A DNA stretch of 64,000 nt from Megachile rotundata (Eukaryota; Arthropoda; Insecta; Hymenoptera; Megachilidae), in contig NW_027473314.1 in the NCBI RefSeq assembly GCF_050947335.1, positions 558,001 to 622,000 of the forward strand, read 5' to 3'. The translations under genes and the position numbers were made by a program. Below, piece by piece: positions 46,371 to 61,200 of this stretch; the first letter of the stretch is position 1; every line of letters starts with the position of its first letter. A model generated the notes under the pieces. The model had not been told where the DNA came from and searched no databases. It saw only the letters and a list, made by a program, of their open reading frames with translations.

Positions 46371-49300
46371 CAATCATACAATCACAATCATACAATCACA
46401 GTCATACAATCACAATCATACAATCACAGTCATACAATCACAATCATACAGTCACAATCATACAATCACAATCATACAATCACAATCATACAATCACAAT
46501 CATACAATCACAATCAGACAATCACAATCATACAATCACAATCATAGAATCACAATCATACAATCACAATCATACAATCACAATCATACAATCACAATCA
46601 TACAATCACAATCATACAATCACAATCATACAATCACAATCATACAATCACAATCATACAATCACAATCATACAATCACAATCATAGAATCACAATCATA
46701 CAATCACAATCATACAATCACAATCATACAATCGCAATCATACAATCACAATCATACAGGAACAATCATACAACCTTAATTATACAACCACAATCATACG
46801 ATCACAATCATACAATCACAATCATACAAACACAATCATACAATCACAATCATACAATCACAATCATACAATCACAATCATACAATCATAATCATACAAT
46901 CACAATCATACGAGGATAATCATACAATCACAATCATGCAGTCACAATCATACAATCGCAATCACACAACCACAATCTTACAATCACAATCATACGATCA
47001 CAATCATACGATCACAATCATACGATCACAATCATACCATCACAATCATACAATCACAATCATACAATCACAATCATACAATCACAAGCATACTATCACA
47101 ATCATACAATCACAATCATACAATCACAATCATACAATCACAATCATACAATCACAATCATACAATCACAATCATACAATCACAATCATACAATCACAAT
47201 CATACAATCACAATCATACTATCACAATCATACAATCACAATCATACAATCACAATCTCACAATAACGATCATACAATAGCGATCATCCAATCACAATCA
47301 TACAATCACAATCATACAATCGCAATCATACAATCACAAACATACAGAAACAATCATACAATCACTATCATACAATCACAATCATACAATCACAATCATA
47401 CAATCACAATCATACAATCACAATCATACAATCACAATCATACAATCACAATCATACAATTACAATCATACAATCACAATCATACAATCACAATCATACA
47501 GTCACAATCATGCAATCACAATCATACAATCACAATCATACAATCACAATCATACAATCACAATCATACAATCACAGTCATACCTTCACAATCATACAAT
47601 CACAATCATACAATCCCAATCATACACTCACAATCATACAGTCACAATCATGCAATCACAATCATACAATCACAATCATACAATCACAATCATACAATCA
47701 CAGTCATACCTTCACAATCATACAATCACAATCATACAATCACAATCATACAATCACAATCATACAATCACAATCATACAATCACAATCATACAATCACA
47801 ATCATACAATCACAATCATACAATCACAATCATACAGTCACAATCATGCAATCACAATCATACAATCACAATCATTCAATCACAATCATACAATCACAAT
47901 CATACAATCACAATCATACAATCACAATCATACAATCACAATCATACAATCACAATCATACAATCATAATCATACAATCACAATCATACTATCACAATCA
48001 TACAATCACAATCATACAATCACAATCTCACAATAACGATCATACAATAGCGATCATCCAATCACAATCATACAATCACAATCATACAATCGCAATCATA
48101 CAATCACAAACATACAGAAACAATCATACAATCACTATCATACAATCACAATCATACAATCGCAATCATACAATCGCAATCAAAGAATCACAATCATACG
48201 ATCACAATCATACAATCACAATCATACAATCAAAAACATACAATCGCAGTCATACCTTCACAATCATACAATCACAATCATACAATCACAATCATACAAT
48301 CACAATCATACAATCACAATCATACAATCACAATCTCACAATCACAATCATACAGTCACAATCATACAATCACAATCATACAATCGCAATCATACAATCG
48401 CAATCATACAATCACAAACATACAATCACAATCTCACAATCACGATCATACAATAACGATCATCCAATCACAATCATACAATCGCAATCATACAATCACA
48501 AACATACAGAAACAATCATACAATCACTGTCATACAATCACAATCATACAATCACAATCATACAATCACAATCATACAATCACAATCATACAATCACAAT
48601 CATACAATCACAATCATACAGTCACAATCATGCAATCACAATCATACAATCACAATCATACAATCACAATCATACAATCACAATCATACAATCACAATCA
48701 TACAATCACAGTCATACCTTCACAATCATACAATCACAATCATACAATCACAATCATACAATCACAATCATACAATCACAATCATACAATCACAATCTCA
48801 CAATCACAATCATACAGTCACAATCATACAATCACAATCATAGAATTACAATCATACAATCACAATCATACAATGACAATCATACAATCACAATCATATA
48901 ATCACAATCATACAATCACAATCATACAATCACAATCATACAATCACAATCATACAATCACAATCACAATCACACAATCACAATCATACAATCGCAATCA
49001 TGCAATCACAATCATACAATCACAATCATACAATCAGAATCATTCAATCACAATCATACAATCACAATCATACAATCACAATCATACAATCACAATCATA
49101 CAATCACAATCATACAATCACAATCATACAATCACAATCATACAATCACAATCATACAATCACAATCACACAATCACAATCATACAATCGCAATCAAAGA
49201 ATCACAATCATACGATCACAATCATACAATCACAATCATACAATCACAATCATACAATCGCAATCATACAATCACAATCAAAGAATCACAATCATACGAT

Positions 49301-50950
49301 CACAATCATACAATCACAATCATACAATCACAATCATACAATCGCAATCATACAATCGCAATCATACAATCACAATCATACAGAAACAATCATACAACCT
49401 TAATTATACAACCACAATCATACGATCACAATCATACAATCACAATCATACAATCACAATCATACAATCACAATCATACAATCACAATCATACAATCACA
49501 ATCATACAATCATAATCATACAATCACAATCATACAAGGACAATCATACATTCACAATCATGCAGTGACAATCATACAATCGCAATCACACAACCACAAT
49601 CATACAATCACAGTCATACAATCACAATCATACAATCAAAATCATACAATCACAATCATACAATCACAATCATACAATCACAATCATACAATCACAGTCA
49701 TACAATCACAATCATACAATCACAGTCATACAATCACAATCATACAGTCACAATCATACAATCACAATCATACAATCACAGTCATACAATCACAATCATA
49801 CAGTCACAATCATACAATCACAATCATAGAATCACAATCATACAATCGCAATCATACAATCACAATCATACAGAAACAATCATACAACCTTAATTATACA
49901 ACCACAATCATACGATCACAATCATACAATCACAATCATACAATCACAATCATACAATCACAATCATACAATCACAATCATACAATCACAATCATACAAT
50001 CATAATCATACAATCACAATCATACAAGGATAATCATACAATCACAATCATGCAGTCACAATCATACAATCGCAATCACACAACCACAATCTTACAATCA
50101 CAATCATACGATCACAATCATACGATCACAATCATACCACCACAATCATACAATCACAATCATACAATCACAATCATACAATCACAAGCATACAATCACA
50201 ATCATACAATCACAATCATACAATCACAATCATACAATCACAATCATACAATCACAATCATACAATCACAATCATAAAATCACAATCATACAATAACAAT
50301 CATACGATCACAATCATACAATCACAATCATACAATCACAATCAAACAGTCAGAATGATACAATCACGATCATACAATCACGATCATACAATCACGATCA
50401 TACAATCACGATCATACAATCACGATCATACAATCACAATCATACCATCACAGTCATACAATTACAATCATACAATCACAATCATACAATCATAATCACA
50501 AAATCACAATCATACAATCACAATCATACAATCACAACCATATAATCACAATCATACAATCACAATCATACAATCACAGTCATACAATCACAATCATACA
50601 ATCACAATCATACAATCACAATCATACAATCACAATCATACAATCACAATCATACAATCACAGTCATACAATCACAATCATACAATCACAGTCATACAAT
50701 CACAATCATACAGTCACAATCATACAATCACAATCATACAATCACAATCATACAATCACAATCATACAATCACAATCATAGAATCACAATCATACAATCA
50801 CAATCATACAATCACAATCATACAGAAACAATCATACAACCTTAATTATACAACCACAATCATACGATCACAATCATACAATCACAATCATACAATCACA
50901 ATCATACAATCACAATCATACAATCACAATCATACAATCACAATCATACA
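46370..50950 (+). repeat. Mosaic satellite segment
   Basis: Made of pieces seen elsewhere. 46,320-47,530 matches 37,800-38,860. 47,510-48,040 resembles 12,512-13,050 (CATGCAATC, CCCAATC, CACTCAC). 48,600-49,040 resembles block B, with a TCATTCAATC in place of TCATTCGATC. CCTTAATTA sites lie at 49399, 49889 and 50841. 50,040-50,440 resembles 13,875-14,240 and holds a five-copy CACGATC cluster (50365-50434) preceded by a CAGAATGATAC variant. A 6-base phase shift sits at 48954-48973 in a context unlike the other four. Confidence 0.7.
48954..48973 (+). repeat. 6-base phase shift, site 5 (separate context)
   Basis: A 20-base unit that runs into a CACACAATC variant, not the CACTATC context of the other four, so probably an independent gain of CAATCA. 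With these five sites, landmark spacing across the window agrees with an otherwise unbroken 14-base register. Confidence 0.85.
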
Positions 50951-53040
50951 ATCACAATCATACAATCACAATCATACAATCACAATCATACAATCACAAT
51001 CATACAATCACAATCATACAATCACAATCATACAATCGCAATCATACAATCACAATCAAAGAATCACAATCATACGATCACAATCATACAATCACAATCA
51101 TACAATCACAATCATACAATCACAATCACACAATCACAATCATATAATCGCAATCATACAATCACAATCATACAGAAACAATCATACAACCTTAATTATA
51201 CAACCACAATCATACGATCACAATCATACAATCACAATCATACAATCACAATCATACAATCACAATCATACAATCACAATCATACAATCACAATCATACA
51301 ATCACAATCATACAATCACAATCATTCAATCACAATCATACAATCACAATCATACAATCACAATCATACAATCACAATCATACAATCACAATCATACAAT
51401 CACAATCATACAATCACAATCATACAATCACAATCATACAATCACAATCATACAATCACAATCATACAATCACAATCATACAATAGCAATCATACAATCA
51501 CAGTCAAACAATCACAATCATAGACTCACAATCATACAATCACAATCATACAATCACAATCATACAATCACAATCATACAATCACAATCATACAATCACA
51601 ATCATAAAATCACAATCATACAATAACAATCATACGATCACAATCATACAATCACAATCATACAATCACAATCAAACAGTCAGAATCATACAATCACAAT
51701 CATACAATCACAATCATACAATCACAATCATACAATCACAATCATACAATCACAATCATACAATAGCAATCATACAATCACAGTCAAACAATCACAATCA
51801 TAGAGTCACAATCATACAATCACAATCATACAATCACAATCACACAATCACAATCATATAATCACAATCATACGATCACAATCATACAATCACAATCATA
51901 CAATCACAATCATACAATCACAATCATACAATCACAATCATACAATCGCAGTCAAAGAATCACAATCATACGATCACCATCATACAATCACAACCATACA
52001 ATCGCAATCATACAATCGCAATCATACAATCACAATCATACAGAAACAATCATACAACCTTAATTATACAACCACAATCATACGATCACAATCATACAAT
52101 CACAATCATACAATCACAATCATACGATCACAATCATACGATCACAATCATACCATCACAATCATACAATCACAATCATACAATCACAATCATACAATCA
52201 CAATCATACAATCACAATCATACAATCACAATCTCACAATCACAATCATACAGTCACAATCATACAATCACAATCATACAATCACAATCATACAATCACA
52301 ATCATACAATCACAATCATACAATCACAATCATACAATAGCAATCATACAATCACAGTCAAACAATCACAATCATAGAGTCACAATCATACAATCACAAT
52401 CATACAATCACAATCATACAATCACAATCATACAATCACAATCATACAATCACAATCATACAATCGCAATCATACAATCACAATCAAAGAATCACAATCA
52501 TACGATCACAATCATACAATCACAATCATACAATCACAATCATACAATCACAATCACACAATCACAATCATACAATCGCAATCATACAATCACAATCATA
52601 CAGAAACAATCATACAACCTTAATTACACAACCACAATCATACGATCACAATCATACAATCACAATCATACAATCACAATCATACAATCACAATCATACA
52701 ATCACAATCATACAATCACAATCATACAATCACAATCATACAATCACAATCATACAATCACAATCATACAATCACAATCATACAATCACAATCATACAAT
52801 CACAATCATACAATCACAATCATACAATCACAATCATACAATCACAATCATACAATCACAATCATACAATCACAATCATACAATAGCAATCATACAATCA
52901 CAGTCAAACAATCACAATCATATAGTCACAATCATACAATCACAATCATACAATCACAATCATACAATCACAATCATACAATCACAATCATACAATCACA
53001 ATCATACAATCACAATCATACAATCACAATCATACAATCA
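50950..53040 (+). repeat. Approx. 2.1 kb duplication H, left copy
   Basis: Landmarks recur 1,988 to 2,156 bases downstream, the spread being whole monomers: CATATAATCG 51141/53171, TAGACTCAC 51521/53509 region, CCTTAATTA 52059/54201, the derived CCTTAATTACACAACC 52619/54747, and CATATAGTC 52921/55077. Monomers with CAATAGCAATC, CAGTCAAAC and TAGAGTCAC are frequent and distinguish this part of the array from the first 45 kb. Stops fall in all frames, so no frame is long here. Confidence 0.8.
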
Positions 53041-55130
53041 CAATCATACAATCACAATCATACAATCGCAATCATACAATCACAATCAAAGAATCACAAT
53101 CATACGATCACAATCATACAATCACAATCATACAATCACAATCATACAATCACAATCACACAATCACAATCATATAATCGCAATCATACAATCACAATCA
53201 TACAGAAACAATCATACAACCTTAATTATACAACCACAATCATACGATCACAATCATACAATCACAATCATACAATCACAATCATACAATCACAATCATA
53301 CAATCACAATCATACAATCACAATCATACAATCACAATCATACAATCACAATCATACAATCACAATCATACAATCACAATCATACAATCACAATCATACA
53401 ATCACAATCATACAATCACAATCATACAATCACAATCATACAATCACAATCATACAATCACAATCATACAATAGCAATCATACAATCACAGTCAAACAAT
53501 CACAATCATAGACTCACAATCATACAATCACAATCATACAATCACAATCATACAATCACAATCATACAATCACAATCATACAATCACAATCATAAAATCA
53601 CAATCATACAATAACAATCATACGATCACAATCATACAATCACAATCATACAATCACAATCAAACAGTCAGAATCATACAATCACAATCATGCAATCACA
53701 ATCATACAATCACAATCATACAATCACAATCATACAATAGCAATCATACAATCACAGTCAAACAATCACAATCATAGAGTCACAATCATACAATCACAAT
53801 CATACAATCAGAATCATACAATCACAATCATACAATCACAATCTCACAATCACAATCATACAGTCACAATCATAGAATCACTATCATAGAATCACAATCA
53901 TACAATGACAATCATACAATCACAATCATAGAATCACAATCATACAATCACAATCATACAATCAAAATCATACAATCACAATCACACAATCACAATCATA
54001 TAATCACAATCATACGATCACAATCATACAATCACAATCATACAATCACAATCATACAATCACAATCATACAATCACAATCATACAATCGCAGTCAAAGA
54101 ATCACAATCATACGATCACCATCATACAATCACAACCATACAATCGCAATCATACAATCGCAATCATACAATCACAATCATACAGAAACAATCATACAAC
54201 CTTAATTATACAACCACAATCATACGATCACAATCATACAATCACAATCATACAATCACAATCATACGATCACAATCATACGATCACAATCATACCATCA
54301 CAATCATACAATCACAATCATACAATCACAATCATACAATCACAATCATACAATCACAATCATACAATCACAATCTCACAATCACAATCATACAGTCACA
54401 ATCATACAATCACAATCATACAATCACAATCATACAATCACAATCATACAATCACAATCATACAATAGCAATCATACAATCACAGTCAAACAATCACAAT
54501 CATAGAGTCACAATCATACAATCACAATCATACAATCACAATCATACAATCACAATCATACAATCACAATCATACAATCACAATCATACAATCGCAATCA
54601 TACAATCACAATCAAAGAATCACAATCATACGATCACAATCATACAATCACAATCATACAATCACAATCATACAATCACAATCACACAATCACAATCATA
54701 CAATCGCAATCATACAATCACAATCATACAGAAACAATCATACAACCTTAATTACACAACCACAATCATACGATCACAATCATACAATCACAATCATACA
54801 ATCACAATCATACAATCACAATCATACAATCACAATCATACAATCACAATCATACAATCACAATCATACAATCACAATCATACAATCACAATCATACAAT
54901 CACAATCATACAATCACAATCATACAATCACAATCATACAATCACAATCATACAATCACAATCATACAATCACAATCATACAATCACAATCATACAATCA
55001 CAATCATACAATCACAATCATACAATCACAATCATACAATAGCAATCATACAATCACAGTCAAACAATCACAATCATATAGTCACAATCATACAATCACA
55101 ATCATACAATCACAATCATACAATCACAAT
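53040..55130 (+). repeat. Approx. 2.1 kb duplication H, right copy
   Basis: Second copy of the preceding block, with an extra stretch (about 53,820-54,000) that carries TAGAATCACTATC and CAATGACAATC variants. From about 53,500 on it also pairs with 56,430-58,190. Confidence 0.78.
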
Positions 55131-55270
55131 CATAAAATCACAATCATACAATAACAATCATACGATCACAATCATACAATCACAATCATACAATCACAAT
55201 CAAACAGTCAGAATCATACAATCACAATCATACAATCACAATCATACAATCACAATCATACAATCACAAT
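53500..55270 (+). repeat. 1.77 kb block I, copy 1
   Basis: Matches 56,430-58,190 at a constant offset of 2,926 bases (209 monomers): TAAAATC 53593/56519, CATGCAATC 53691/56617 region, CCTTAATTA 54201/57127 and 54747/57673, CAATAGC 54463/57389, CATATAGTC 55077/58003, TAAAATC 55133/58059. Copies part near 55,270, where this one has ATCTCAC. Confidence 0.88.
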
Positions 55271-56430
55271 CTCACAATCACAATCATACAGTCACAATCA
55301 TAGAATCACAATCATAGAATCACAGTCATACAATGACAATCATACAATCACAATCATAGAATCACAATCATACAATCACAATCATACAATCAAAATCATA
55401 CAATCACAATCACACAATCACAATCATATAATCACAATCATACGATCACAATCATACAATCACAATCATACAATCACAATCATACAATCACAATCATACA
55501 ATCACAATCATACAATCACAATCATACAATCGCAGTCAAAGAATCACAATCATACGATCACCATCATACAATCACAACCATACAATCGCAATCATACAAT
55601 CGCAATCATACAATCACAATCATACAACCACAATCATACAATCACAATCATACCATCACAATCATACAATCAGAATCATACAATCACAATCATACAAGGA
55701 CAATCATACAATCACAATCATGCAGTCACAATCATACAATCGCAATCACACAACCACAATCTTACAATCACAATCATACAATCACAATCATACAATCACA
55801 ATCATACAATCACAATCATACAATAGCAATCATACAATCACAGTCAAACAATCACAATCATAGAATCACAATCATACAATCACAGTCATACGATCACAAT
55901 CATACAGTCACAATCATACAATCACAATCATACAATCACAATTATACAATCACAGTCATACGATCACAATCATACGATCACAATCATACAGTCACAATCA
56001 TACAATCACAATCATACAATCACAATCATACAATAGCAATCATACAATCACAGTCAAACAATCACAATCATAGAATCACAATCATACAATCACAATCATA
56101 CAATCACAATCATACAATCACAATCATACAATCACAATCTCACAATCACAATCATACAGTCACAATCATAGAATCACAATCATAGAATCACAATCATACA
56201 ATGACAATCATACAATCACAATCATATAATCACAATCATACAATCACAATCATAAAATCACAATCATACAATCACAATCATACAATCACAATCATAGAAT
56301 CACAATCATACAATCACAATCATACAATCATAATCATACAATCACAATCATACAAGGACAATCATACAATCACAATCATGCAGTCACAATCATACAATCG
56401 CAATCACACAACCACAATCATACAATCACA
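55270..56430 (+). repeat. Satellite segment related to 39-40.6 kb
   Basis: The first part continues the match to about 39,110-39,600 (offset 16,162). It carries a CATGCAGTC at 55720 and repeated CAATAGCAATC/CAGTCAAAC variants. From about 56,040 the sequence recurs 2,240 bases (160 monomers) downstream: CAATGACAATC 56201/58441 and CATGCAGTC 56378/58618. Confidence 0.75.
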
Positions 56431-58190
56431 GTCATACAATCACAATCATACAATCACAATCATACAATCACAATCATACAATCACAATCATACAATCACA
56501 ATCATACAATCACAATCATAAAATCACAATCATACAATAACAATCATACGATCACAATCATACAATCACAATCATACAATCACAATCAAACAGTCAGAAT
56601 CATACAATCACAATCATGCAATCACAATCATACAATCACAATCATACAATCACAATCATACAATAGCAATCATACAATCACAGTCAAACAATCACAATCA
56701 TAGAGTCACAATCATACAATCACAATCATACAATCAGAATCATACAATCACAATCATACAATCACAATCTCACAATCACAATCATACAGTCACAATCATA
56801 GAATCACTATCATAGAATCACAATCATACAATGACAATCATACAATCACAATCATAGAATCACAATCATACAATCACAATCATACAATCAAAATCATACA
56901 ATCACAATCACACAATCACAATCATATAATCACAATCATACGATCACAATCATACAATCACAATCATACAATCACAATCATACAATCACAATCATACAAT
57001 CACAATCATACAATCGCAGTCAAAGAATCACAATCATACGATCACCATCATACAATCACAACCATACAATCGCAATCATACAATCGCAATCATACAATCA
57101 CAATCATACAGAAACAATCATACAACCTTAATTATACAACCACAATCATACGATCACAATCATACAATCACAATCATACAATCACAATCATACGATCACA
57201 ATCATACGATCACAATCATACCATCACAATCATACAATCACAATCATACAATCACAATCATACAATCACAATCATACAATCACAATCATACAATCACAAT
57301 CTCACAATCACAATCATACAGTCACAATCATACAATCACAATCATACAATCACAATCATACAATCACAATCATACAATCACAATCATACAATAGCAATCA
57401 TACAATCACAGTCAAACAATCACAATCATAGAGTCACAATCATACAATCACAATCATACAATCACAATCATACAATCACAATCATACAATCACAATCATA
57501 CAATCACAATCATACAATCGCAATCATACAATCACAATCAAAGAATCACAATCATACGATCACAATCATACAATCACAATCATACAATCACAATCATACA
57601 ATCACAATCACACAATCACAATCATACAATCGCAATCATACAATCACAATCATACAGAAACAATCATACAACCTTAATTACACAACCACAATCATACGAT
57701 CACAATCATACAATCACAATCATACAATCACAATCATACAATCACAATCATACAATCACAATCATACAATCACAATCATACAATCACAATCATACAATCA
57801 CAATCATACAATCACAATCATACAATCACAATCATACAATCACAATCATACAATCACAATCATACAATCACAATCATACAATCACAATCATACAATCACA
57901 ATCATACAATCACAATCATACAATCACAATCATACAATCACAATCATACAATCACAATCATACAATAGCAATCATACAATCACAGTCAAACAATCACAAT
58001 CATATAGTCACAATCATACAATCACAATCATACAATCACAATCATACAATCACAATCATAAAATCACAATCATACAATAACAATCATACGATCACAATCA
58101 TACAATCACAATCATACAATCACAATCAAACAGTCAGAATCATACAATCACAATCATACAATCACAATCATACAATCACAATCATACAAT
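56430..58190 (+). repeat. 1.77 kb block I, copy 2
   Basis: Copy of 53,500-55,270. It contains a consensus run of roughly 18-19 monomers (about 57,700-57,960) and two CCTTAATTA sites (57127 and the ACACAACC form at 57673). The right edge is near 58,195, where CAATAGCAATC replaces the ATCTCAC of copy 1. Confidence 0.88.
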
Positions 58191-61100
58191 CACAATCATA
58201 CAATAGCAATCATACAATCACAGTCAAACAATCACAATCATATAGTCACAATCATACAATCACAATCATACAATCACAATCATACAATCACAGTCAAACA
58301 ATCACAATCATAGAATCACAATCATACAATCACAATCATACAATCACAATCATACAATCACAATCATACAATCACAATCTCACAATCACAATCATACAGT
58401 CACAATCATAGAATCACAATCATAGAATCACAATCATACAATGACAATCATACAATCACAATCATATAATCACAATCATACAATCACAATCATAAAATCA
58501 CAATCATACAATCACAATCATACAATCACAATCATAGAATCACAATCATACAATCACAATCATACAATCATAATCATACAATCACAATCATACAAGGACA
58601 ATCATACAATCACAATCATGCAGTCACAATCATACAATCGCAATCACACAACCACAATCATACAATCACAGTCATACAATCACAATCATACAATCACAAT
58701 CATACAATCACAATCATACAATCACAATCATACAATCATAATCATACAATCACAATCATACAAGGACAATCATACAATCACAATCATGCAGTCACAATCA
58801 TACAATCGCAGTCACACAACCACAATCATACAATCACAGTCATACAATCACAATCATACAATCACAATCATACAATCACAATCATACAATCACAATCATA
58901 CAATCACAATCATACAATCACAGTCATACAATCACAATCATACAATCACAGTCATACAGTCACAATCATACAGTCACAATCATACAATCACAATCATACA
59001 ATCACAATCATAGAATCACAATCATACAATCACAATCATACAATCACAATCATACAATCACAATCATACAATCACAATCATACAATCACAATCATACAAT
59101 CACAATTATACAATCACAATCATACAATCACAATCATACAATCACAGTCATACAATCACAATCATACAATCACAGTCATACAATCACAATCATACAGTCA
59201 CAATCATACAATCACAATCATACAATCACAATCATACAATCACAATCATACAATCACAATCATAGAATCACAATCATACAATCGCAATCAAAGACTCACA
59301 ATCATACGATCACAATCATACAATCGCAATCATACAATCGCAATCATACAATCACAATCATACAGAAACAATCATACAACCTTAATTATACAACCACAAT
59401 CATACGATCACAATCATACAATCACAATCATACAATCACAATCATACAATCACAATCATACAATCACAATCATACAATCACAATCATACAATCACAATTA
59501 TACAATCACAATCATACAATCACAATCATACAATCACAGTCATACAATCACAATCATACAATCACAGTCATACAATCACAATCATACAGTCACAATCATA
59601 CAATCACAATCATACAATCACAATCATACAATCACAATCATACAATCACAATCATAGAATCACAATCATAGAATCACAATCATACAATCACAATCATACA
59701 ATCACAATCATACAATCACAATCATACAATCACAATCATACAATCACAATCATAAAATCACAATCATACAATCACAATCATACAATCACAATCATAGAAT
59801 CACAATCATACAATCACAATCATACAATCATAATCATACAATCACAATCATACAAGGACAATCATACAATCACAATCATGCAGTCACAATCATACAATCG
59901 CAATCACACAACCACAATCATACAATCACAGTCATACAATCACAATCATACAATCACAATCATACAATCACAATCATACAATCACAATCATACAATCATA
60001 ATCATACAATCACAATCATACAAGGACAATCATACAATCACAATCATGCAGTCACAATCATGCAGTCACAATCATACAATCGCAATCACACAACCACAAT
60101 CATACAATCACAGTCATACAATCACAATCATACAATCACAATCATACAATCACAATCATACAATCACAATCATACAATCACAGTCATACAATCACAGTCA
60201 TACAATCACAATCATACAATCACAGTCATACAGTCACAATCATACAGTCACAATCATACAATCACAATCATACAATCACAATCATAGAATCACAATCATA
60301 CAATCACAATCATACAATCACAATCATACAATCACAATCATACAATCACAATCATACAATCACAATCATACAATCACAATCATACAATCACAATCATACA
60401 ATCACAATCATACAATCACAATCATACAATCACAATCATACAATCACAATCATACAATCACAATCATACAATCACAATCATACAATCACAATCATACAAT
60501 CACAATCATACAATCGCAATCAAAGAATCACAATCATACGATCACAATCATACAATCGCAATCATACAATCGCAATCATACAATCACAATCATACAGAAA
60601 CAATCATACAACCTTAATTATACAACCACAATCATACGATCACAATCATACAATCACAATCATACAATCACAATCATACAATCACAATCATACAATCACA
60701 ATCATACAATCACAATCATACAATCACAATCATACAATCACAATCATACAATCACAATCATACAATCACAATCATACAATCGCAATCAAAGAATCACAAT
60801 CATACGATCACAATCATACAATCGCAATCATACAATCGCAATCATACAATCACAATCATACAGAAACAATCATACAACCTTAATTATACAACCACAATCA
60901 TACGATCACAATCATACAATCACAATCATACAATCACAATCATACAATCACAATCATACAATCACAATCATACAATCACAATCATACAATCACAATCATA
61001 CAATCACAATCATACAATCACAATCATACAATCACAATCATACAATCACAATCATACAATCACAATCATACAATCACAATCATACAATCACAATCATACA

Positions 61101-61200
61101 ATCACAATCATACAATCACAATCATACAATCACAATCATACAATCACAATCATACAATCACAATCATACAATCACAATCATACAATCACAATCATACTAT
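58190..61200 (+). repeat. Mosaic segment with CAAGGACAATC doublets
   Basis: 58,280-58,740 repeats 56,040-56,500. 58,750-59,740 repeats 43,930-44,900 (CATGCAGTC 58786/43968, CCTTAATTA 59381/44563). Two further CCTTAATTA sites at 60613 and 60879 are 266 bases (19 monomers) apart. CAAGGACAATC/CATGCAGTC modules occur as 168-base doublets at 58618/58786 and 59878/60046, the latter with an immediately repeated CATGCAGTC at 60060. It closes with about 20 consecutive consensus monomers (60,907-61,195), the longest pure run I noted. Confidence 0.75.
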
